DNA from: Ekhidna sp.
Lineage (GTDB): Bacteria > Bacteroidota > Bacteroidia > Cytophagales > Cyclobacteriaceae
Length of the DNA stretch: 11,823 bases
NCBI GenBank assembly: GCA_013214445.1
Contig: JABSPG010000077.1
Location: forward strand, 1-11,823
Direction of reading: 5' to 3'
Positions 1 through 5,596 of the stretch are shown here, one piece after another. The notes beneath the pieces were generated by a model. That model ran no database searches and was not told the origin of the DNA. It saw only the letters and a program-made list of their open reading frames with translations. A program made the position numbers and the translations under genes. The first letter of the stretch is position 1; each line of letters starts with the position of its first letter.

Positions 1-1
1 T

Positions 2-205
2 CATCAACGTAAGGTGTGCCAATGCCTAGTGAGTTCTCGGCACTATAGTGGCACGTTAGTTCTTTGCTTTTTCATTCCATCAAAGATTGTTACAGTCAAA
101 TACCATTTAGAAAGGGGAGGACTGATGATGGATTATTGTTCAGATGAAATATATTTATCTAAAAAGGTATTAGCAGAACCAATATTAAATTTTCAAGCGA
201 ATTAA
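2..205 (+). CDS. Possible small or 5'-truncated ORF at the window edge
   Basis: This frame is open from the window edge to a TAA at 203-205, so it may be the end of an upstream gene. Alternatively, a 26-codon ORF could start at the ATG at 125, just after a purine-rich AGGGGAGG (113-120), an unusually good Shine-Dalgarno match for a Bacteroidota genome. The short product (MMDYCSDEIY... ending LNFQAN) matches no family I recognise and shows no signal peptide or membrane segment. It ends 11 bases before the racemase start, so it could be a leader peptide of that unit. It may equally be a chance open frame; the upstream part of the translation does not look strongly protein-like. Confidence 0.2.
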   Translation, partial: HQRKVCQCLVSSRHYSGTLVLCFFIPSKIVTVKYHLERGGLMMDYCSDEIYLSKKVLAEPILNFQAN

Positions 206-216
206 GTCAATCAACA

Positions 217-1425
217 GTGTCTATGAGTAGAAGGAAGTTCATTGGTCAAACGGCTTCAGGTCTCGCCTTGCTAACATCTTCTCCAGTAGTTTTGGCAAAT
301 GCCATTACATCATCTGATTTTGATAGCAAACCTTGGCTTGAATTGTCAAAGTCTGCTTATCTTCATAATGCTACTCAGATCAGTCAAATGGCTGGAGGCA
401 AGCCTGTAATTGCAGTGCTTAAGAACAATGCTTATGGTCTTGGAGTCATTGAAGTTTCCAAAATTTTAGATCAATCTCCCCATATCTACGAAATGGCGGT
501 GGTTAAGGATCAGGCTGCTATTGAGATGAAGCAGGCAGGTGTTCGGAAGCCCATTTTGTTGATGGGAGATTTTGATAGTGAACTCTTCTTTGACTTGGTT
601 GAAAGAAATGTCACACTAAGCATTTACTCAAGAAATTCCTTAGAAAAAATAAGAGAGATGTCAAGAAATTTAAAGCATCCAGTAGATGTAGCTCTGTACT
701 TAGATACGGGGTTGGGTCGGATGGGAATTCCATACGAGGATGCAGCAGAGCTTGCTAGCGACATACATCAGTAAGAGAATCTTACAATTAGACAGACTTT
801 TTCGACACTCACAACTCCTAGCGATTTTGCTAAAGAGCAAATTGAGAGATTTCAAAGGGTTGTCACGCAAATGGATCGCAGAGGCATAGCTACGGGCATT
901 AAGCACCTGGCTCCTTCGTACTCTATGCTAAATATTGCTTCTTCTCATGCAGATGCGGTCCGTCCAGGTATTCTCATTCATGGCACATATCCGTTAGGGG
1001 AGATGCATCAGGCAAAAAAGTTCAAGCTTCGCACACCATTTAAATTGAAGGCACCACTTATTAGATTGGAAAAATTGAAGCCAGGCGATACCATAGGTTT
1101 TTCGCGTTTCTACACCATTGAGGAAGATGAGTGGATTGCAACACTTCCAATAGGGTGGGCAGATGGTTATTATAGCGGTGCTGAAAATGGAGCTAAAGTG
1201 CTTGTGAAAGATGAACTATATCCCGTGGTTAATGTCAATGCTAGTCATACCAATTTATCCCTAGGAAAGCAGACCAATCTTAAAATTGGGGATATTGCCA
1301 CTCTGATTGGACCAGATCATGATGAAATTACACCAGAAGGTTTTGCAGAATCAACGGATGGACATAATTACTTGCAGATAAATTATAAAGAATCAATCCC
1401 CAAACGAATTTATGAGAGCTTTTAG
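217..1425 (+). pseudogene. Tat-exported alanine racemase-like protein, interrupted by one in-frame stop
   Basis: Fold-type III PLP enzyme of the alanine racemase family, 402 codons if read through. Residues 4-9 (SRRKFI) form a twin-arginine export signal followed by a hydrophobic stretch ending near VLANA, so the product would act in the periplasm. The PLP lysine motif AVLKNNAYG is at 66-74 (Lys69, Tyr73), DTGLGRMG at 163-170, VRPGI at 248-252 and the C-terminal beta domain from about 280 (GWADGY). Codon 186 (772-774) is TAA. The frame on both sides is continuous and both halves align to the family, so this is one gene split by a nonsense codon, not two genes. Several catalytic positions of classical racemases are also changed (Tyr265 position is Phe295; Met-Asp 312-313 position is Ala-Ser 342-343). 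The open frame overlaps the downstream hydrolase by 14 bases, which suggests one transcript. A sequencing error at 772-774 would restore an intact gene. Confidence 0.85.
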
Positions 1426-2260
1426 CTTTATTCTTTTAGGCTCAGTATTCTCTTCCCTTTTTGGACAAGATAGCTACCTAGAAGTGAGTGATGGTGCCAA
1501 GCTCTTTGTCCAAGAAGCTGGTCAAGGACAAGCAATTGTTTTTATACCTGGTTGGACGATGACTCATCGATTTTTTGAAAAGCAGATTGATTTCTTTTCA
1601 AAGAACTATCATGTCTTAGCATATGATCCAAGGGGACAGGGTAGATCTGATGAAAGCGCTTTAAAGAATACTTACGCCGTTCACGCTCGCGACCTTCGAG
1701 AAATTTTAATGAAGAAGGATCTTGATGGAATTGTTTTGGTGGGATGGTCTAGTGGTTGTTTGACGATCTGGGAATATATCCGTGAATTTGGATATGAAAG
1801 AATTGATAAAGTTGTCTATATCGACGAATGTCCCAAATGGATTGGAGATGAGAAATTAGAATGGGTTTACGGTAAGTTCGATGATTATAGAAGTTCAATT
1901 CAGAACATGATCTCTGGAGCTTCTGACCCAGATGACATCATTGATTGGATGCTCAAAGATCCAATTGATAGCATAACCAGGGAGTGGATGCGTAACGAAA
2001 TAAAAATGACAAATTCAAATGTTGCGCTCAGTCTGTATCTAGATGGGATGATTGGTGACTATTATCCAGAAGTAAAGTCAATCAGTCAGAAAAATCCTTC
2101 CATGTTTTTGCTAAGAACTGATTGGTTTGACAAAGCCTCTGGTTGGTTAGAAAAAAACTCACCTTATGCGGCTACAGAGTCAATTTCTAGTCACGCAATG
2201 TTTCTTGAAAGACCGAATGAGTTCAATAAGATACTGACGAAGTTTTTAGTTTCAGACTAG
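1412..2260 (+). CDS. Secreted alpha/beta hydrolase
   Basis: Alpha/beta-hydrolase-fold protein of 282 residues, a normal length for the family. The first ~19 residues (MRAFSFILLGSVFSSLFGQ) are a short hydrophobic signal peptide, so it is probably exported. Fold landmarks are the oxyanion segment IPGWTMTHRFF (about 45-55), the strand/turn YDPRGQGRSD (about 71-80) with the usual G-x-G-x-S-D, the nucleophile elbow GWSSG (111-115, Ser113), a probable acid Asp237 (LLRTDWFD) and His261 in SSHAMFLERP. Its start overlaps the end of the racemase frame by 14 bases, so the two were probably translationally coupled. If the racemase is really nonsense-interrupted, translation here could be reduced. The substrate cannot be told from sequence; pairing with a periplasmic amino-acid racemase hints at amino-acid ester or amide chemistry, but that is a guess. 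Confidence 0.85.
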   Translation: MRAFSFILLGSVFSSLFGQDSYLEVSDGAKLFVQEAGQGQAIVFIPGWTMTHRFFEKQIDFFSKNYHVLAYDPRGQGRSDESALKNTYAVHARDLREILMKKDLDGIVLVGWSSGCLTIWEYIREFGYERIDKVVYIDECPKWIGDEKLEWVYGKFDDYRSSIQNMISGASDPDDIIDWMLKDPIDSITREWMRNEIKMTNSNVALSLYLDGMIGDYYPEVKSISQKNPSMFLLRTDWFDKASGWLEKNSPYAATESISSHAMFLERPNEFNKILTKFLVSD

Positions 2261-2313
2261 CATTTGATACGTGTACTGAAACGACTTCATTGACTCAGTA
2301 TAGTAGGTCTACA

Positions 2314-2327
2314 CTTCCCTTTGGAAG
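2314..2327 (+). terminator. Weak hairpin downstream of the hydrolase
   Basis: CTTCC (2314-2318) can pair with GGAAG (2323-2327) across a CTTT loop, 53 bases after the hydrolase stop codon. There is no T-run after it, so at best it is a weak or factor-assisted termination point. I see no better terminator between the two convergent transcription units. Confidence 0.15.
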
Positions 2328-2393
2328 GTTCTTAAAGCAAATGAAAAACTAGTTGAATTTGGCAGTAATTATTTAGGAACCTATACCTTTACC

Positions 2394-2560
2394 TTACTCT
2401 GGTTGAGCAATATACAAATCTGAGAATGTAACAATAAATGGGTTTGTTTGACGCGCTAGATCACGCCCTTTTTTGGGATCATCGAATGTGTTAGCTGACA
2501 CCATAATCCTTCTTTATAAGAGGTTTGATATGGGCCAGCCAGAGTCTTTTTATCGACTCG
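2394..2560 (-). pseudogene. Decayed 3' gene remnant with a frameshift (family unknown)
   Basis: This 300-base interval between convergent genes holds no intact gene. On the minus strand, however, two protein-like segments follow each other in different frames. The first, directly after the stop of the REC-CRP regulator, reads RVDKKTLAGPYQTSYKEGLW (2560-2501). The second starts at about 2504, reads through SANTFDDPKKGRDLARQTNPF and ends in ...YIAQPE before a TAA at 2394-2396. They would join into one ~55-residue C-terminus if a single base were restored near 2500-2505. There is no start codon for the first segment, so the 5' part of the gene has been lost. I do not recognise the family. An alternative is a genuine 36-residue ORF (2504-2394) starting at the ATG, with the upstream resemblance due to chance. 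Confidence 0.35.
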
Positions 2561-3607
2561 TTAGAATTTTACATTTCTAATCTTTTCAGGTTCTTCTATA
2601 GCAATTGTACTTCCGCTGATGGAGATCCAATGGTCTTTTTTAAACTCTGAAAGAATTCGAATCACTGATTCGGTAGCAGTACCAACCATGCCTGCAAGGT
2701 CAGCTCTTGAAATTTCTAGGGAAACTAGCTGATCGTCTTTACGATAGGTGTCATACAATTTGATTAACGCATCTGCAGTTCTCTTTCGTACCGTATTGTA
2801 AGCCATATCCATCAGTTCGGTCTCTCGTTCTGAAAGATCTTGCGCGATCATTTTTATGAATTTGGAAGAAACCTCTCGGTTGTTGAATATGAGTTTCTGA
2901 AAATCATCTCTTGGAATCAAAAGAAGTTCAGTTTCCTCCAAAGCTTCTGCAAATTCTGTTCGGGTGAGGTCTTGAATTATGGCCTTTTCTCCCAGAAAAT
3001 CACCTTCTTTTAGTAAATCGTGAATAAACTCCTTGCCTTCTTCATTGATGTGATAGGTTTTCACTTTTCCTCTGGTGATTTTGTACACATAAGATCCAAA
3101 ATCCCCCTCTCTGTAGATCACGTCCTTCTTTTTGAATACCCTCGTTTTTCTGTTCTTTTCAAGGTCTTCCATCGATCGGTACTGTGATGCAGCTAAATCG
3201 AAATCTTCCTGCTCTGTCGCTTGGTTAAGCTTTCTGTGTTTTGCCAGCCTTCTTTCGATAGCTCCGAGCAGGTCCATTTCGTTGTAGGGCTTTGTGATAT
3301 AGTCATCAGCACCCATGTTCATGCCTTTTCTGAAATCTACTTTTTCAGCCTTGGCTGTGAGAAAGATAAAAGGCAGTGCAGCTGTAGTAGGATTCTTTGT
3401 AATCAAGTAAAGCACTTCATATCCATCCATCTCCGGCATCATGATGTCGCAAAGAATTAAGTTGGGAGGATTACTGAGGGCTTTCTTGACGCCCTCACGC
3501 CCATTGGGTGCTTGATCTACTTCATAGTTTGAAAGTTCAAGTAACTCTACGATGTTTTCCCTCACATCATCTTGATCTTCAATAACCAGAATTCGACTCT
3601 TTTCCAT
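2561..3607 (-). CDS. Response regulator: receiver fused to cNMP-binding and CRP/FNR helix-turn-helix
   Basis: A 348-residue transcription regulator. The receiver (about 4-122) has the acidic pair Glu10-Asp11, phospho-acceptor Asp54 (ILCDIMMPEMDG), Thr84 and Lys106 (TKPY). A cyclic-nucleotide-binding-type beta barrel follows (about 143-265) with GEKAII at 206-211, where CRP carries its phosphate-binding GE. The usual Arg-Ser/Thr partner is less clear (LTRTEF), so cAMP binding is uncertain. The C-terminal CRP-type winged helix (about 270-340) includes SRADLAGMVGTATESVIRIL. Within it Glu and Arg four residues apart (ESVIR) match the base-reading Glu/Arg of CRP and FNR (in FNR E-T-I-S-R), which read a G-C pair in TTGA/TGTGA half-sites. 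There is no FNR-type cysteine cluster, so control is likely by phosphorylation. It lies 81 bases downstream of a PAS kinase on the same strand, its likely partner, and the palindrome at 5083-5096 is a candidate target. Confidence 0.9.
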   Translation of the reverse strand: MEKSRILVIEDQDDVRENIVELLELSNYEVDQAPNGREGVKKALSNPPNLILCDIMMPEMDGYEVLYLITKNPTTAALPFIFLTAKAEKVDFRKGMNMGADDYITKPYNEMDLLGAIERRLAKHRKLNQATEQEDFDLAASQYRSMEDLEKNRKTRVFKKKDVIYREGDFGSYVYKITRGKVKTYHINEEGKEFIHDLLKEGDFLGEKAIIQDLTRTEFAEALEETELLLIPRDDFQKLIFNNREVSSKFIKMIAQDLSERETELMDMAYNTVRKRTADALIKLYDTYRKDDQLVSLEISRADLAGMVGTATESVIRILSEFKKDHWISISGSTIAIEEPEKIRNVKF

Positions 3608-3688
3608 TTTGTGCTACGTTTGCGATAGCGCCAAATTACTAAAGAAGTCTAGATCGCAGAAGTGATTTTCTTTATTTGTCTCTGGCCG

Positions 3689-4984
3689 TTATTTCAATGG
3701 CAATTCTATATGGAACGTGCTGCCTTTACCTTCCTTACTTTCAAAGTCGATGTATCCATTCAGAAGCTTAACGTACTTCTTCACAATATTTAGTCCCAGA
3801 CCTGTTCCTTGAATATTGGTAGCATTGCCAGCTCTGAAAAATCGGCCAAATAAGGATAACTGTTCTTTTGCTGGAATGCCAATACCATAGTCCCTAACTG
3901 AGACTGTAAGCAAATCATTTTTAGCTACAATACCAATGTCTATCGAATCGCCCGGGTTGGAATATTTACTTGCATTTGATATGAGATTTATAAGTACGTT
4001 TCTCAGTATATGAGGATCACTTTGAATGGATACCTCTTCGCCTTGGATATCGATTTTCTGATTCTCTTTTAAGCCTTCGCTCATTTCCTCTGCTACTTCC
4101 TCAATCAAGTCTTTCACCGGGACCTCTTCAAATTTGACACTCTGTGCACCACTTTCTAGCTTCTCTATCGATAGGAAGTCATTTAGAATGCTAGTCAAGT
4201 TCTGAACACTTTTTCTAATTCGGTCAATATGTTTATCTCGGGATGCTTGTTGATCAGTTTCCGTGTACTTAGCAATCAAATTGGCAGATGAGAGGACGGT
4301 TGTAAGCGGGGTTCGAAACTCGTGACTAGCCATCGAAACGAAGCGAGATTTTAGTTCTCCTAGCTGCTTTTCTTTCTCCAAAGAATTGAGCACTTCTTGT
4401 TTCGCTCGCTCAAGTTCCTCCAAGCTCTCCTTTAGCGCCTCTTCTGCCAGTTTTCGTTCTTGGATTTGACTTTGCAGACCTAGGTTCATGTACTCCAGTT
4501 CGCTGGTTCTGGCTTTTACTTTTTTCTCAAGTTGCTCTGTATATTCTTCTAGCTGCTTTCTATGTATTTCTAGGGCTTTTTCATTCTTTTTCCGTACCGT
4601 GATATCTGTAATAAAAGCCACAATCATTACCTCTTCTTCATGTTTGATGTAGCTAAGACTCACCTCCAATGGAAAGGTACTTTCATCCTTCTTCACGCCA
4701 AGTAAATCTCTACTTTCCCCCATTTTTCTTGGAGAAGGGTGTTTTATGAATTCGTTGCGAAATCCTACGTGCTTGCTTCGGCTGGCCTTAGGTATCAGAA
4801 TTTCCACAGGTTGGCCTTGTATTTCATCTTCAGTGTAACCAAACATTTGCTCAGCCCTAGGATTCAAAGTGGCGATTCTGCCATCTTTATCGAAAAACAT
4901 GATACCCTCTCCAGAGCTATGAAATAGCTTGTTTAAGAGCTCGAATCCTTTTTCAGACATGAGATAATCGTTGTTTATTTTCAT
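3689..4984 (-). CDS. PAS-domain sensor histidine kinase, FixL-like
   Basis: Cytosolic hybrid-less histidine kinase; 431 residues from the ATG at 4984, with no membrane segment. One PAS domain (about 16-131) starts LLNKLFHSSGEGIMFFDKDG. A long coiled coil (about 132-212) follows, then HisKA with the H-box SHEFRTPLTT (His221) and an HATPase_c domain with Asn337 in the N-box (LINLISNASKYS), G1 DYGIGI (365-370) and G2 GTGLGL (393-398). In the PAS domain His72 and Arg92 sit 20 residues apart, the spacing of the haem ligand His200 and Arg220 in Bradyrhizobium FixL. The same PAS subtype also occurs without haem, so haem binding is possible, not shown. The frame is open to an ATG at 5074, but I prefer 4984: a promoter-like TACCTTTG lies at 5079-5072, and its predicted transcript would begin inside the longer ORF. 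The partner regulator is the next gene downstream. Confidence 0.9.
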   Translation of the reverse strand: MKINNDYLMSEKGFELLNKLFHSSGEGIMFFDKDGRIATLNPRAEQMFGYTEDEIQGQPVEILIPKASRSKHVGFRNEFIKHPSPRKMGESRDLLGVKKDESTFPLEVSLSYIKHEEEVMIVAFITDITVRKKNEKALEIHRKQLEEYTEQLEKKVKARTSELEYMNLGLQSQIQERKLAEEALKESLEELERAKQEVLNSLEKEKQLGELKSRFVSMASHEFRTPLTTVLSSANLIAKYTETDQQASRDKHIDRIRKSVQNLTSILNDFLSIEKLESGAQSVKFEEVPVKDLIEEVAEEMSEGLKENQKIDIQGEEVSIQSDPHILRNVLINLISNASKYSNPGDSIDIGIVAKNDLLTVSVRDYGIGIPAKEQLSLFGRFFRAGNATNIQGTGLGLNIVKKYVKLLNGYIDFESKEGKGSTFHIELPLK

Positions 4985-5071
4985 GGCTAATGTCCTTCTA
5001 GTAGCTTGGTTTTGAAATGATAAACATAATTCAGGTACTTGATTCTTGAATGGGTTTTCGCTGACAAAGTT

Positions 5072-5079
5072 CAAAGGTA
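5072..5079 (-). promoter_or_regulatory. Candidate -7 element for the kinase/regulator unit
   Basis: Read on the minus strand this is TACCTTTG, an exact match to the Bacteroidota -7 consensus TAnnTTTG. A TTG that could serve as -33 element lies 24 bases upstream (5106-5104), slightly further than usual. Transcription would begin near 5066, which leaves about 80 bases of leader before the ATG at 4984. Confidence 0.4.
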
Positions 5080-5080
5080 C

Positions 5081-5098
5081 ACATGACAGATGTCAGGT
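5081..5098. promoter_or_regulatory. FixK/FNR-like palindromic operator in the divergent promoter region
   Basis: The 18 bases ACATGACAGATGTCAGGT form a near-perfect dyad: TGACA and TGTCA with a two-base centre, extended by AC/GT at the ends. In the 14-base FNR/FixK register it reads ATGAC-N4-GTCAG (5083-5096), that is, 8 of the 10 fixed positions of TTGAC-N4-GTCAA. It lies between the -7 elements facing left (5072-5079) and right (5119-5126). Its centre at 5089.5 is about 41-43 bases before the predicted start of the rightward transcript, the class II activator position of CRP/FNR proteins. It overlaps the leftward promoter spacer, where binding would repress. The REC-CRP regulator encoded at 2561-3607 is the natural candidate to bind it, but any FNR-family protein of the genome could. 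Confidence 0.5.
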
Positions 5099-5126
5099 TT
5101 GTACAAAATGGAGGTCAATAGATTTG
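5098..5126 (+). promoter_or_regulatory. Candidate promoter of the stress protein/copper ATPase operon
   Basis: TTTG at 5098-5101 and TAGATTTG at 5119-5126 match the -33 and -7 elements of Bacteroidota promoters with a 17-base spacer. Transcription would begin near 5130-5133. If this is right, translation of the stress protein must start downstream, at the GTG at 5150, and not at the ATGs at 5090 or 5108. Confidence 0.35.
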
Positions 5127-5596
5127 AGGATATTTTAAACAGTATACTGGTGATATCTCAAATATTGATTCCTACTGACTTTTCTCCAGCTTCTTGGCGT
5201 GCCATGAAGATGGGTATGGAGCTTGCTTCGGTAAATGAAGCTTGTCTGGATTTGCTCCATGTCGTGCCTACTGTCTCCAGATACTCAAAAGATAAGCGTC
5301 ATCAGCATTTACCAGAAAAATTAGAGGAGGTGCAGCAGCGAATGGATGATCTTTCCAAAGAGCTGACAAATGGAGTGCCTATTCCCATTCAGAATCACGT
5401 GCTTCCCGGAAGTGTGACAGAAACTATGTTGTCCTTTATCAAGGGTAATTCATATGATCTGGTGATACTCGGAGTAAACAGCCATGGTGCAGACAATGAA
5501 ATCGGGAGTCATACTTCTTCAATCATCGAAAAATGTGATGTTCCGGTACTAGTAGTGCCAAACAATCTACGATCGAATGGAGCTATTGCAAGCTGA
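5108..5596 (+). CDS. Universal stress protein (UspA family)
   Basis: Single UspA domain. The core begins QILIPTDFSPASWRAMKMGMELA, the first strand and nucleotide-binding Asp of the family, and ends in YDLVILGVNSHGADNEIGSHTSSIIEKCDVPVLVVP. The last part occupies the ATP-loop position but departs from the G-2x-G-9x-G-S/T pattern (GVNSHG...IGSHT), so ATP binding may be altered. I give the ATG at 5108. An ATG at 5090 lies inside a palindromic operator and is unlikely to be the start. The GTG at 5150 would give the canonical Usp N-terminus (M-I-S-Q-ILIPTDFS) and fits a promoter at 5098-5126, but GTG starts are less common. The 3' end overlaps the copper ATPase by 20 bases, so the two are in one operon. 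Usp proteins are often induced with FNR/FixK-type low-oxygen regulons, which fits the context. Confidence 0.85.
   Translation: MEVNRFEDILNSILVISQILIPTDFSPASWRAMKMGMELASVNEACLDLLHVVPTVSRYSKDKRHQHLPEKLEEVQQRMDDLSKELTNGVPIPIQNHVLPGSVTETMLSFIKGNSYDLVILGVNSHGADNEIGSHTSSIIEKCDVPVLVVPNNLRSNGAIAS

Noticed and set aside
40..55. Palindrome CACTATAGTG and repeated GGCAC near the left edge, considered as an attachment or recombination site
   Set aside because: There is no partner copy, integrase or attC-type core in the window.
1..60. Minus-strand reading with a protein-like stretch (ENSLGIGTPYVD) at the left edge
   Set aside because: It is very short, has a stop close upstream and no start; one short motif-like run is not enough to call a gene.
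871..1425. Second half of the racemase as an independent gene starting at the ATG at 871
   Set aside because: It lacks the PLP lysine and half of the barrel, and the frame upstream is continuous back to the TAA, so it is the 3' part of one broken gene.
2541..2558. GAGTC...GACTC hairpin next to the regulator stop, considered as a terminator
   Set aside because: The stem is only 5 bp and no T-run follows it on the minus strand; it also lies in the remnant coding segment.
3621..3658. TGCGAT (3621-3626) and ATCGCA (3653-3658) inverted repeat between kinase and regulator genes
   Set aside because: Six-base arms with a 26-base loop are expected by chance at this scale; no promoter or T-run goes with it.
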